From: Kytococcus schroeteri
GTDB lineage: Bacteria > Actinomycetota > Actinomycetes > Actinomycetales > Dermatophilaceae
Length of the DNA: 64,000 nt
Direction of reading: 5' to 3'
NCBI RefSeq assembly: GCF_042433515.1
Contig: NZ_JBHLVH010000013.1
Span: 62,001-126,000, forward strand
The notes under the pieces are model-generated. The model had not been told where the DNA came from, made no database searches, and saw only the letters and a program-made list of their open reading frames with translations. Positions 31,873 through 40,823 of the stretch are shown here, piece by piece. The number at the start of each line of letters is the position of its first letter. Position 1 is the first letter of the stretch. A program made the position numbers and the translations under genes.

Positions 31873-33780
31873 TCAGAGGTCGCGGGCGGGGTGGGCGCCC
31901 TCCTGCTCGGGGTGCGTGCGCCCATCGCCGAGGACCGCGTTGCTCTGCGTGTCGTCGGTGCGGCGCACCTCGAGGTCGAAGGTGGCCTCCCGGTCCATGT
32001 ATGCCCGGGCCGACTCCGCGTCGTCGAAGACCAGGTCGCGGACCACGTCGCGGTCGAGCAGCGGCACGTCCACGGCGGAGACCAGCTCGTGGCCGGTGAC
32101 GCGGGCGTCGTCACCCGGCTTGAAGAGCTCCTCGCTCATCTTCTCGCCCGGGCGCAGACCGGTGTACGTGATCTCGACGTCTCGCTTGCCGGACATCGCG
32201 ATGAGGCGCTTGGCCACGTCCACGATCTTCACCGGCGTGCCCATGTCGAGCACCATCACCTCGCCGTCGTGCCCGATGGCGGCGGCCTGCATCACCAGCT
32301 GGCAGGCCTCGGGGATGAGCATGAAGTAGCGCTCCACGTCCGGGTGGGTGACCGTCACCGGCCCGCCCTTGCGGATCTGCGCGGTGAAGGCCGGGATGAC
32401 CGACCCGCGGGACCCGAGGACGTTGCCGAAGCGCACCGAGACGTAGCGGCCGGGCTCCTTGCCGGCGAAGTCGCTCGTGATGCGCTCGGCCAGCCGCTTG
32501 GAGTAGCCGAGAACGCTGGTGGGGTTGGCGGCCTTGTCGGTGGAGACGTTGACGAAGGTGCGCACCCCGGCGGCGCTCGCGGCCGTGAGCACGTTGTGGG
32601 TGCCCATGACGTTGGTCAGCCACGCCTCGTGCGGGTAGGCCTCCAGCAGGGGCAGGTGCTTGAGCGCCGCGGCGTGGAACACGACCTCCGGGCGGTGGCG
32701 CTGGAAGACCGCGTGCAGGCCCTGCAGGTCGCGGATGTCGGCGAGCACCAGGTCGTCGGAGTCGAGCAGGCCGTGGCCGACGAGGCTCATGGAGGTGGCC
32801 TGCAGGGAGGACTCGTCGCGCTCGAGCAGCAGCAGCTTGGCCGGCTTGAACTTGGAGATCTGGCGGGCCAGCTCGGAGCCGATGGAGCCGCCGGCGCCGG
32901 TCACCAGCACCACCTTGCCCGAGAGCTCGGCGGAGATGGCGGCCTGGTCCAGCTCGATGGGGCGGCGGCCCAGCAGGTCGGCGAGGTTGATGTCGCGCAG
33001 GTCCGAGACCTGCGGGCGGCCGTCGGCGATGCTGGCGACCGGGGGGAGCACCATGGTGCGCAGGCCGGCCTCGTCGCCGAGCTCGGTGAGTTCGCGCAGG
33101 AGCTCGGAGTCCGCATTGGGGAGGGCGATGATGAGGTGGCTCGCGTCGTGGGCCTCGGCGAGGGCCTTGATGTCCCGCCGCGTGCCGCGGACGCGCACGC
33201 CGTCGATCCGGAGCTTCGCCTTGCTCGGGGCGTCGTCGACGAAGCCGACCGGCGTGTAGGCGGCCTTGGGGTCCTCGATGATCGACCGGACGAGCTGCCG
33301 GCCGGCGGAGCCCGCCCCGAAGATCAGGGCCCGGTGCTCGCGGTCGGCCGAGGCTGCCTGCCGCGTGTTCCGGGCACGGAGCACGAAGCGCACGGCCAGC
33401 ATGCCGGCCAGGGCCACCAGGCCCGCGATGAGCGGGACGCTGCGGGGGACACCCACGCCGGGGCTGGCCAGCTCCACCACGAGCAGCACAGCCATCGTGA
33501 TGAGTGTGACCCGCGCGAGGTCGGCGACCTCTTCGAAGGAGCCCCGCTGGTGGCCGACCGCGTAGGGGCCGACGACGAGGCCCAGGGCCACATGGAACGC
33601 GGCGGCCAACGCGGCCATACCGATCGTTCCCAGCAGATGGGCCTCGCCGATCGAGAAGTCGAACCGCAGCGCGGTGGCGGCCCAGGTCGCGACGAACCAG
33701 AGGAGAGCGTCGATCCCCGCCCACGTCAGGCGGACCGCTCGGTCCCGGGTCGTCTGGTCACTGCGCAGATCGTTCGCCAC
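31873..33780 (-). CDS. membrane nucleotide-sugar 4,6-dehydratase (CapD/FlaA1/PglF family)
   Basis: This 635-residue protein has four N-terminal transmembrane helices (about residues 17-130), a CoA-binding-like Rossmann domain (ALIFGAGSAGRQLVRSIIEDP) and a C-terminal SDR domain (KVVLVTGAGGSIGSELARQISKF). The catalytic SDR region is NVSTDKAANPTSVLGYSKRLAE, with Thr-Asp-Lys and a Leu where PglF/FlaA1 have Met in place of the usual Tyr. Members convert UDP-GlcNAc to the 4-keto-6-deoxy sugar, the substrate for a PglE-type aminotransferase such as the one at 26344-27471. GTG 33780 follows GAGGGAG. It is separated from the rest of the sugar genes by sigR, the HD genes and sodN. Confidence 0.9.
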   Translation of the reverse strand: MANDLRSDQTTRDRAVRLTWAGIDALLWFVATWAATALRFDFSIGEAHLLGTIGMAALAAAFHVALGLVVGPYAVGHQRGSFEEVADLARVTLITMAVLLVVELASPGVGVPRSVPLIAGLVALAGMLAVRFVLRARNTRQAASADREHRALIFGAGSAGRQLVRSIIEDPKAAYTPVGFVDDAPSKAKLRIDGVRVRGTRRDIKALAEAHDASHLIIALPNADSELLRELTELGDEAGLRTMVLPPVASIADGRPQVSDLRDINLADLLGRRPIELDQAAISAELSGKVVLVTGAGGSIGSELARQISKFKPAKLLLLERDESSLQATSMSLVGHGLLDSDDLVLADIRDLQGLHAVFQRHRPEVVFHAAALKHLPLLEAYPHEAWLTNVMGTHNVLTAASAAGVRTFVNVSTDKAANPTSVLGYSKRLAERITSDFAGKEPGRYVSVRFGNVLGSRGSVIPAFTAQIRKGGPVTVTHPDVERYFMLIPEACQLVMQAAAIGHDGEVMVLDMGTPVKIVDVAKRLIAMSGKRDVEITYTGLRPGEKMSEELFKPGDDARVTGHELVSAVDVPLLDRDVVRDLVFDDAESARAYMDREATFDLEVRRTDDTQSNAVLGDGRTHPEQEGAHPARDL

Positions 33781-33930
33781 GGTCTCCCTCTCGTCGGTGG
33801 TGGTGCGGTCCCCGAGGGGACCACCCCGAAGATAGCCGACGGTGGGCGGCGCGCCCCACGCCGTGGACTACGGCGTTCGTCACATGGCGAACCTCGCCAC
33901 GGGGCGCGGCTCCGCGACGGGCAACCCGCC

Positions 33931-34317
33931 TCAGCCGCGGGAGTAGTCGTCCTCCAGGCGCTCGATGTCGCCCTCGTCGAAGGTGCCGAAGGCCACCTCG
34001 AGCACCTGTGCGTCCTGCGTGCCCGGGTTGCCCAGGCGGTGGGTGGCGCCGCGGGGGATCCACACACGGCCGCCGGCCTCCACCGTGGTGGTCTCGTCGC
34101 CCACCTGCGCGGTCACGGGGCCATGGGTCACCACCCAGAGCTCGTCGCGGTGCTCGTGCACCTGCAGGGAGAGGCGCTGGCCCGGCAGCACGGTGATGAG
34201 CTTCACCGTGGACTGCTCGTTGTGGGTGAACTGCTCGAAACGACCCCAGGGGCGGGAGTCCTCCACCACCTCGGCGCGGGGGTCGCGGCGGGCGGCGTCG
34301 GTGGTGTCCTGCTGCAC
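33931..34317 (-). CDS. cupin domain protein (phosphomannose isomerase type II C-terminal-like)
   Basis: This 128-residue single cupin resembles the C-terminal isomerase domain of bifunctional ManC/AlgA proteins. It has RPWGRFEQFTHNEQSTVKLITVLPGQRLSLQVHEHRDELWVVTHG (a typical RPWG...Y start followed by the metal-binding HEHRxELW motif) and the second cupin motif IPRGATHRLGNPG. It might isomerise mannose-6-phosphate or another hexose phosphate for polymer precursors. GTG 34317 has GGAG upstream. Both flanking gaps (150 and 115 nt) hold no gene. Confidence 0.85.
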   Translation of the reverse strand: MQQDTTDAARRDPRAEVVEDSRPWGRFEQFTHNEQSTVKLITVLPGQRLSLQVHEHRDELWVVTHGPVTAQVGDETTTVEAGGRVWIPRGATHRLGNPGTQDAQVLEVAFGTFDEGDIERLEDDYSRG

Positions 34318-34432
34318 GGGTCTGCTCCTGCTCGTGGGGGTGGAGGGACGTCACGGGTCCTCCGGCGGTGCGGCCCGACCATCGGGGTCGGTCCACCACA
34401 GAGGGGGCCCCAGCGTAACCGGCGGAACCGGC

Positions 34433-34783
34433 TCAGGCCCTCCGTCGGCGGTGTGAGGCCCACCGGCGCCGTCGGGGGAGGCGGGCCAGGACGACGGCCA
34501 CCACCGCACCGGCCGCGACCGGGCCGAAGGTGCGCGAGTCCGTTCCGGCACCCGGGTTGTCGCTGGCGAGCCACCAGCGGACGTCGTCGTCCACCACTCG
34601 GCGGTGGGTGGCGCGCTTCACCCCCATCGGGCGGGGGCCGGCCGGGCCGGGCGGGAGCTGGGCGACCACGAGCCGGCCGGGGCGGGGTCGCGCCCCGTGG
34701 AGCACGAGGAGCCGGTCCCCCTCCCGGAGGACCGGCTCCATCGAGCGGCCGGAGACACGCGCCAGGCCGATGCGGGGACTCAC
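34433..34783 (-). CDS. sodX: nickel-type superoxide dismutase maturation protease (S26 family)
   Basis: This 116-residue S26/S24-type peptidase has the catalytic Ser in VSGRSMEPVLREGDRLLV and the Lys in MGVKRATHRR, and continues with WWLASDNPGAGTDSRTFGPV. The size and motif layout match SodX, which trims the Ni-SOD leader. A short hydrophobic segment near the C-terminus (AAGAVVAVVLARLP) and a basic tail (RRRRWASHRRRR) may hold it at the membrane. GTG 34783 overlaps the stop of the GDSL-like gene as GTGA. sodN is 2.6 kb away on the same strand. Confidence 0.88.
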   Translation of the reverse strand: MSPRIGLARVSGRSMEPVLREGDRLLVLHGARPRPGRLVVAQLPPGPAGPRPMGVKRATHRRVVDDDVRWWLASDNPGAGTDSRTFGPVAAGAVVAVVLARLPRRRRWASHRRRRA

Positions 34784-35454
34784 TCGCCCAGACGCATCCA
34801 GCGGTGCCAGCCACCGTTGAGCACGAGCCAGGCGAGCAGGCCGTAGCCGGTGCGGCCGGGGTTGCGGCCGTCGCCGGCGAGCATCTCGGCCTCCCACTGC
34901 TGGTGGCCCAGCAGCGGGGTGAAGCAGTCCACGAACGGGACGCCGCGGCGCGCGCACACGTCGGCCTGCGCGTCCACGATGGCGCGCAGCTTCTCGTTGG
35001 CCACCGCGTCCACCACCGGGGTGGGGGAGACCACGAAGGTGGCGATGCCGTGCGTGGCCGCGTCGTCGAGCATGTTGGCCACGTTGAGGCGCGAGCGGGC
35101 GGTGGTCAGCGCGGCCTCCGGGTCCCCGGCACCGACGCCGATGACCAGACGGCGCTCGTTGCGCTGCTCCCAGCGCGGGTCGCACTCGGTGCGCCAACGG
35201 GCCAGGAGGTGGGCGGAGGTGGCACCCACCACGCCCAGGTTGTAGGCGGCCAGGTCCACGTGCTCCAGGGGGGTGCGGGCCATCACGCGGCCGACCCAGC
35301 CCAGGGCCCGCTCGTCGCCGTAGCCGGCCACCGACCCGTCGCCCACGAAGCACAGCCCGATGCGCCGCTGGCCCTCGCTCACCTGGAACTGCTGCTTGCT
35401 GTCGAAGGTGGGGCGGGTGCTGTCACTGGGATAGGTGGGGCGGGTGTCGGTCAC
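34780..35454 (-). CDS. GDSL/SGNH hydrolase-like protein lacking the usual nucleophile
   Basis: This 224-residue protein has an SGNH fold: block I GLCFVGDGSVAGYGDERALGWVGRV, block II-like YNLGVVGATSAHLLARW, then LVIGVGAGDPEA where block III (GxND) would be. In block I the canonical GDS serine is replaced by Gly (GDGS), with the next residue Ser, so esterase activity is uncertain. GTG 35454 follows AAGGAG. It is co-transcribed with sodX through a GTGA overlap, which ties it by context to Ni-SOD maturation or simply to that operon. Confidence 0.78.
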   Translation of the reverse strand: MTDTRPTYPSDSTRPTFDSKQQFQVSEGQRRIGLCFVGDGSVAGYGDERALGWVGRVMARTPLEHVDLAAYNLGVVGATSAHLLARWRTECDPRWEQRNERRLVIGVGAGDPEAALTTARSRLNVANMLDDAATHGIATFVVSPTPVVDAVANEKLRAIVDAQADVCARRGVPFVDCFTPLLGHQQWEAEMLAGDGRNPGRTGYGLLAWLVLNGGWHRWMRLGE

Positions 35455-35547
35455 GCCGGCTCCTTGGGGTTCGTGGGTGGGTGCGTGGGGGAACCTACCG
35501 GTCCGGCGCACATCATCGCGTGCGCCGGACCGTGGTGTCGACGCCTC

Positions 35548-36717
35548 TCAGCCCTGCGGGACCTGCAGGGTGGCGTGCCAGGTGTCGGTGGAGTACTTGG
35601 TGCGCCACCCCATTGCCGAGTAGATCTCGTGTGCGTTGGTGGGGGAGCTCGCGTCGACCTCCAGGTCCACGAACTGGCGCCCGCGCTCGGCGGCGTCGCG
35701 GATCACGGCGTGCAGGAGGCCCTTGGCCGCGCCGCGGCCGCGGGCGGCGCGCGTCACGCCGAGGTACTCCACGTAGCTGCCCACCGCCTCCGGGACGGCC
35801 TGCTGGAGGCCCTCCTCGGCGCGGCGCAACTGCTCGTCGAGCGGCCCGTCATCGAGCACCGCGGCGGCGATGACGGCCCCGGCGGGGGTGCCGTCCTCCT
35901 CGAGCTCGGCGATCCACCAGTGGTCCCACCGGTGGGCGCGGTCCTCACGCAGCCGGCTCACGAACTCCAGGAAGGGCTCGGGCTGGCTGTTGAAGTGGTC
36001 GCGGAAGGAGTCCTCCAGCGTCTGGTGCACCTGGCGCAGGTCGTCCTCGTTGGGCAGGCGGCCCGAGGTGTTCTGGTCGACCATGCGGATGACCAGCCCG
36101 TCCTTCGGCGCACCGAGCGTCTCCACGTCGGCCTCCGAGGGGTCCACCGGGCGACGCATCTGCCACCACGTGCGCGTGTGCTCGAAGCCCACCTCGGCGA
36201 GGCGCTCACGGGTGAACGTGTCCGCCTCGTAGGGGCTGGCGTCCAGCGTCGTCTCCTGCACGCCGCGGCGCCACGCGATGCGGATCGCCGCCGCGCGGCC
36301 CCAGGCGAACAGGGCCTTCCAGACCTGTACCGGGTCCACGCCCTCGACCTCCCCGGCCACGAGCCGGGGGTCGAGGTAGACGTCGAGCATCACGCGGTGC
36401 ACGGCGCGGTCGTGGACGTTGACCCAGCCGCGCACCTCGCCCTCGGCGTCCTGGGCGATGCGGTGGAAGCGGAACTCCGCACCACGGCCCAGGACGCGGT
36501 CGTCGACGTCCACCCAGGCGGTGCTGGCCTTGCCCAGCACCGCCTCCTGGTGAGCGGCGAGCAGCCGGGTCATGGCCGGCGTCTCGGCCGAGACCGGCTT
36601 GCGCAGGTGCCAGCCGGTGGGCAACTGGTCCTCGCCGTCCACCACGTCGTCGGTGATGTCCAGCGAGAGGGCCAGCTCGCGGTGGTAGCGCTCGCGGAAG
36701 GCGTCCACGGGGCTCAC
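35548..36717 (-). CDS. GNAT family N-acetyltransferase (double-domain)
   Basis: This 389-residue protein carries two GNAT-like halves. The C-terminal one has the acetyl-CoA-binding signature LGVTRAARGRGAAKGLLHAVI followed by LEVDASSPTNAHEIYSAMGWR. The N-terminal half is divergent (WVNVHDRAVHRVMLDVYLDPR). The two-GNAT layout recalls mycothiol synthase, but the core motifs are not specific enough to say so. GTG 36717 overlaps the kgd stop as GTGA, so both are made from one transcript. The substrate is unknown. Confidence 0.8.
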   Translation of the reverse strand: MSPVDAFRERYHRELALSLDITDDVVDGEDQLPTGWHLRKPVSAETPAMTRLLAAHQEAVLGKASTAWVDVDDRVLGRGAEFRFHRIAQDAEGEVRGWVNVHDRAVHRVMLDVYLDPRLVAGEVEGVDPVQVWKALFAWGRAAAIRIAWRRGVQETTLDASPYEADTFTRERLAEVGFEHTRTWWQMRRPVDPSEADVETLGAPKDGLVIRMVDQNTSGRLPNEDDLRQVHQTLEDSFRDHFNSQPEPFLEFVSRLREDRAHRWDHWWIAELEEDGTPAGAVIAAAVLDDGPLDEQLRRAEEGLQQAVPEAVGSYVEYLGVTRAARGRGAAKGLLHAVIRDAAERGRQFVDLEVDASSPTNAHEIYSAMGWRTKYSTDTWHATLQVPQG

Positions 36718-39700
36718 TCCTCGAAAGCGCGGCGGATCAGGTCCGCCTGCTCGTTCTTGTGCTTGGAGCCCACGCCGGTGGCCGGGGAGGCCGAGGCCGG
36801 ACGGGCCACCGGGCGGATCTCGCGCTCCTCACCGTGCTCCGCGAGGGCGCCCGGCAGGTTGACCTTCATGTACGGCCACGCGCCCTGGTTGAACGGCTCG
36901 TCCTGCACCCACACCAGCTCGGCGTCGGGGTACTGCGCCAGCTCCTGCGCCAGCTCCTCGGCCGGCAGCGGGGCGAGCTGCTCCACGCGCACGATGGCCA
37001 CGTCCTTCGCGCCACGCTTGTCGCGCTCGGCGGCCAGGTCGTAGAACACGCGGCTGGAGCACACCAGCACCCGCTTGACGGCCTGGGCGTCCGGCTGGGC
37101 CGGGTCACCGAGCACCGGCTGGAACCGGCCCTCGGTGAAGTCCTTCACCGGGCTCACGGCGGCCTTCACGCGCAGCAGCTGCTTGGGCGTGAACACCACC
37201 AGCGGGCGGCCGGGCTCGCTCTCGGCCTGCTTGCGCAGCAGGTGGAAGTGGTTGGCCGGCGTGGACGGGTAGGCCACGGTCATGTTGTTCTCGGCCACCA
37301 GCGTCAGGAAGCGCTCGATGCGGGCCGAGGAGTGGTCCGGGCCCTGGCCCTCGTAGCCGTGCGGCAGCAGCAGCACCACGCGGGAGCGCTGGTTCCACTT
37401 CTGCTCCGAGGAGGCGATGAACTCGTCGATGATCGTCTGGGCGCCGTCGACGAAGTCGCCGAACTGGGCCTCCCAGAGCACGAGGGCCTCGTCGTCCTCC
37501 ACCGCGTAGCCGTACTCGAAGCCGAGCACCGCGTACTCGCTCAGGAGCGAGTCGTAGACGTCGAAGCGGCCCTGGTCCTCGCTGATATGACGCAGCGGGG
37601 TCCACTCGTCGGCGGTCACGTTGTCCACCATCACGGCGTGGCGCTGGGTGAACGTGCCGCGGCGGACGTCCTGGCCGGACATGCGCACGTCACGGCCACC
37701 GGCCAGCGTGGCACCGAAGGCGAGCAGCTCGCCCATGCCCCAGTCGATGTCGCCCTCGGTGGTCATCGCGGTGCGGCGCTCGAGCAGCTTGCCGAGCTTG
37801 GGGTGCACGGTGAAGCCCTCGGGCACGTCGGAGAAGACCTCGCCGAGCCGCTTCAGCAGCTCCGGCTCGATGGAGGTGTCGAGGGGGGAGTCCCACCCGT
37901 GCTCCACCTGCTCCTGGTCCTTCTGGCCGGCGTTGCCGTTGGCCGCGTTCTCCTTGAGGGCCTGCTTGGTCTCGGTGAAGACCGACTCCAGCTTCTGCTG
38001 GTAGTCCTGCAGCATCGCCTTGGCGTCGTCCTCGGAGATGTCGCCACGGCCCAGCAGGGAGTCCTGGTAGATCTTGCGCACGGAGCGCTTGTTGTTCACC
38101 AGGTTGTACATCTGCGGCTGCGTCATCGAGGGGTCGTCGCCCTCGTTGTGACCACGGCGGCGGTAGCAGACCAGGTCCACCACGACGTCCTTGTGGAAGG
38201 CCTCGCGGTAGGCGAAGGCCAGCTCGGCCACGCGGGCGCAGGCCTCGGGGTCGTCGCCGTTCACGTGGAACACCGGCGCCTCGATCATCTTGGCCACGTC
38301 GGTGGAGTAGCGCGCGGTGCGGCCCTCCAGCGGCGAGGTGGTGAAGCCCACCTGGTTGTTGACCACGATGTGGATGGTGCCGCCGGTCTTGTAGCCGGCC
38401 AGGCCGCTCATCTGCAGGGTCTCGGCCACGACGCCCTGGCCCGCGAAGGCCGCGTCACCGTGCAGCAGGATCGGCAGCACCGGGTACTCGCCGTCCTGCG
38501 TGGCCACGCGGTCCTGCTTGGCGCGGGCAATGCCCTCGAGCACCGGGTTCACGGCCTCCAGGTGCGAGGGGTTGGCGGCCAGGTAGACGCCCACCTCGTT
38601 GCCCTCGTCGTCGCTGTAGGTGCCCGAGGTGCCCAGGTGGTACTTCACGTCGCCCGAGCCGTGGGCCGAGCCGGACTCGCCCTCGAACTCGCGGAAGATC
38701 TGGGCGTAGGACTTGCCGGCGATGTTGGCCAGCACGTTGAGGCGGCCACGGTGCGGCATGCCGATGCACACCTCGGAGAGGCCGTTCACGGCGGCGTCGC
38801 GCAGGATGATGTCCAGCATCGCGATGACGGACTCGCCACCCTCGAGGCTGAAGCGCTTCTGGCCCACGAACTTGGTCTGCAGGAAGGTCTCGAAGGCCTC
38901 GGCGGCGTTCAGGCGGCCCAGCAGGTTGAGCTGCTCCTCGCGGTCCGGCTTCTCGAACGGCTGCTCCAGCTGCTCCTGCATCCAGCGGCGCTGCACCGGG
39001 TCGGAGATGTACATGTACTCCACGCCGATGGTGCGGCAGTAGGAGTCGCGCAGGATGCCCAGGATGTCGCGCAGCGGCAGGCGGGCGGAGCCGCCGAAGC
39101 CGTTGGTGGCGAAGGTGCGGTCCAGGTCCCACAGGGTCAGGCCGTGGGTGTTGATGTCCAGGTCGGGGTGGCGCCGCAGGGTGTACTCCAGCGGGTCGGT
39201 GTCGGCCATGAGGTGGCCGCGCTCCCGGTAGGCCTGGATGAGCGCCTGCACGCGGGCGTCCTTGGAGAGGTCGTCCTCGTGCACCGCGGCGATGTCCGGG
39301 GTCCAGCGCACCGGCTCGTAGGGGATGCGCAGGGACTGGAAGATCTCGTCGTAGAAACCCTCCTCGCCCAGCAGGTAGCCGTGCACCAGCTTGAGGAACT
39401 CGCCGGAGGCCGCACCCTGGATGACGCGGTGGTCGTAGGTGGAGGTCAGCGTGAGGATCTTGCTGACGGCGTCCTTGGCGATGCGCTCGGGGGCCATGCC
39501 CTGGAACTCGGCCGGGTAGTCCAGCGAGCCCACGCCGATGATGGCCGACTGGCCGGACATGAGGCGCGGCACGGAGTGGTTGGTGCCGATGCCGCCGGGG
39601 TTGGTCAGCGACATCGTGGTGCCGGTGAGGTCGCTGACGTCGAGCTTGTTGTCGCGGGCCTTGGCCACCATCGCGTCGTAGGCGAACCAGAACTGGGTGA

Positions 39701-40583
39701 AGTCCATCTGGTCGGCGTTCTTGATGCTCGGCACGAGCAGCGTGCGGCTGCCGTCCGGCTTCTTCATGTCGATGGCGATGCCGAGGTTGAGGGTGCCCGG
39801 GTCGGTGACGGTGGGCTTGCCCTTCTCGTCCGTGCCGTACAGGAAGTTCATGTCCGGCATCGCGCGCACGGCCTTGACTAGCGCGTACCCGATGAGGTGG
39901 GTGAAGCTGATCTTGCCACCGCGGTTGCGCGCCAGGTGGCCGTTGATGACGATGCGGTTGTCGATCAGGGCCTTCGCGGGCACGGCGCGCACGGAGGTGG
40001 CCGTGGGCACCTCGCGGGAGGCGTCCATCGCCTTGACGATGGCGGCCGCGGTGCCCTTGATCTTCTCGGTCTTCGCCTCGACCTCGCCCTGCACGTCACG
40101 CGGGCCGGGCATGTCGCGGCTCAGCGGGCGGCGGCGCGGCGGGATGAGGCCCTCGGCCGGCGCGGTGTCCTCGCGCAGCACGGTCGAGCGCTTCTGCGAC
40201 GGGACGACCTTCTCGGCCGGAGCGCGGCGCACCTTGGCCGGACGCTCGGGGGCCTCGTCGGAGGTCGGGTCGGCGGCCGCGGCCTTCACCGGGTCGACCG
40301 GCTTCTCGCCGGTCGCGTCCTTGCCAGCCTTCTCGGCCCGCGCGCGCTCCTTGGCCTGCTCGGCCGGGGCGGAGTCGCTGCCGGTGGCCTTCGGGGAGGA
40401 CTTCTTCGTGGCGGAACCAGCCTGCGGGGCGTCGCCGCCCTCGGGGCTCCAGGTGGCGAAGAGCTCCTGCCACTCGGTGCCCACCGAGTCAGGATCCTCA
40501 CGCCACTGGTCGTACATGTCCTCCACGAGCCAGTCGTTGGCCCCAAAGGTGGCCTGGGCGTCGGAGGAGTGGTTCTGGGCCAC
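36714..40583 (-). CDS. kgd: multifunctional 2-oxoglutarate decarboxylase/dehydrogenase E1-E2 (Kgd)
   Basis: This 1289-residue enzyme of the TCA cycle fuses an E2-type acyltransferase catalytic domain to a thiamine-diphosphate E1 domain, the form special to actinobacteria. An N-terminal FGANDWLVEDMYDQWREDPDSV helix recruits it to the complex. A Lys/Ala/Pro-rich linker follows, then the E2-like domain (about 110-370, ending HRVIQGAASGEFL) and the E1 domain from about 420, with MPHRGRLNVLANI and GDAAFAGQGVV (thiamine binding) and RRRGHNEGDDPSMTQP. Length fits Kgd (about 1230-1300). GTG 40583 was chosen because the helix begins just after it; the frame stays open upstream. The lipoyl-carrying E2 partner is not in this window. 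Confidence 0.95.
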   Translation of the reverse strand: MAQNHSSDAQATFGANDWLVEDMYDQWREDPDSVGTEWQELFATWSPEGGDAPQAGSATKKSSPKATGSDSAPAEQAKERARAEKAGKDATGEKPVDPVKAAAADPTSDEAPERPAKVRRAPAEKVVPSQKRSTVLREDTAPAEGLIPPRRRPLSRDMPGPRDVQGEVEAKTEKIKGTAAAIVKAMDASREVPTATSVRAVPAKALIDNRIVINGHLARNRGGKISFTHLIGYALVKAVRAMPDMNFLYGTDEKGKPTVTDPGTLNLGIAIDMKKPDGSRTLLVPSIKNADQMDFTQFWFAYDAMVAKARDNKLDVSDLTGTTMSLTNPGGIGTNHSVPRLMSGQSAIIGVGSLDYPAEFQGMAPERIAKDAVSKILTLTSTYDHRVIQGAASGEFLKLVHGYLLGEEGFYDEIFQSLRIPYEPVRWTPDIAAVHEDDLSKDARVQALIQAYRERGHLMADTDPLEYTLRRHPDLDINTHGLTLWDLDRTFATNGFGGSARLPLRDILGILRDSYCRTIGVEYMYISDPVQRRWMQEQLEQPFEKPDREEQLNLLGRLNAAEAFETFLQTKFVGQKRFSLEGGESVIAMLDIILRDAAVNGLSEVCIGMPHRGRLNVLANIAGKSYAQIFREFEGESGSAHGSGDVKYHLGTSGTYSDDEGNEVGVYLAANPSHLEAVNPVLEGIARAKQDRVATQDGEYPVLPILLHGDAAFAGQGVVAETLQMSGLAGYKTGGTIHIVVNNQVGFTTSPLEGRTARYSTDVAKMIEAPVFHVNGDDPEACARVAELAFAYREAFHKDVVVDLVCYRRRGHNEGDDPSMTQPQMYNLVNNKRSVRKIYQDSLLGRGDISEDDAKAMLQDYQQKLESVFTETKQALKENAANGNAGQKDQEQVEHGWDSPLDTSIEPELLKRLGEVFSDVPEGFTVHPKLGKLLERRTAMTTEGDIDWGMGELLAFGATLAGGRDVRMSGQDVRRGTFTQRHAVMVDNVTADEWTPLRHISEDQGRFDVYDSLLSEYAVLGFEYGYAVEDDEALVLWEAQFGDFVDGAQTIIDEFIASSEQKWNQRSRVVLLLPHGYEGQGPDHSSARIERFLTLVAENNMTVAYPSTPANHFHLLRKQAESEPGRPLVVFTPKQLLRVKAAVSPVKDFTEGRFQPVLGDPAQPDAQAVKRVLVCSSRVFYDLAAERDKRGAKDVAIVRVEQLAPLPAEELAQELAQYPDAELVWVQDEPFNQGAWPYMKVNLPGALAEHGEEREIRPVARPASASPATGVGSKHKNEQADLIRRAFEE

Positions 40584-40739
40584 GGTGGATGCGCCTTCTT
40601 CCCTGCACTCGAGGTCACGAACGCCGTCCGGCACCCGGGATCAGGGCACCGCGCACGGCACTGCTGGGCACCAGCCTAATGCGTGGCCCCGACGCGGGGT
40701 GAAGGCGGGCCGCGTGGTCTGGAGCACGTCCCGGGCGCG

Positions 40740-40783
40740 CCTCGGGCGGGTGGCGACCACGAGGGTCGTCCACCCGCCCGAGG
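40740..40783 (-). terminator. terminator after the ABC transporter operon
   Basis: The stem is about 19 bp (40740-40758 with 40764-40783), with one bulged base and a 5-nt loop; its core is CCTCGGGCGGGTGG with its exact complement. It lies 41 nt after the permease stop on the minus strand. Confidence 0.75.
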
Positions 40784-40823
40784 CGGTGTCGTGCGGCTCA
40801 TGGGCAGCCGCCGAAGGGTGGTG

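Noticed and set aside
35548..36717. Mycothiol synthase (mshD)
   Set aside because: Two GNAT halves are suggestive, but the motifs are not specific and the protein is longer than typical MshD.
31891..37044. Very long open frame on the + strand (over 1700 codons)
   Set aside because: It runs antisense to well-supported genes (dehydratase, cupin, sodX, GDSL-like, GNAT, kgd); its translation is His/Gly/Arg/Val-rich and has no domains. High GC keeps antisense frames open.
36759..39881. Second long open frame antisense to kgd
   Set aside because: Low-complexity translation in register with kgd codons; no ribosome site or family.
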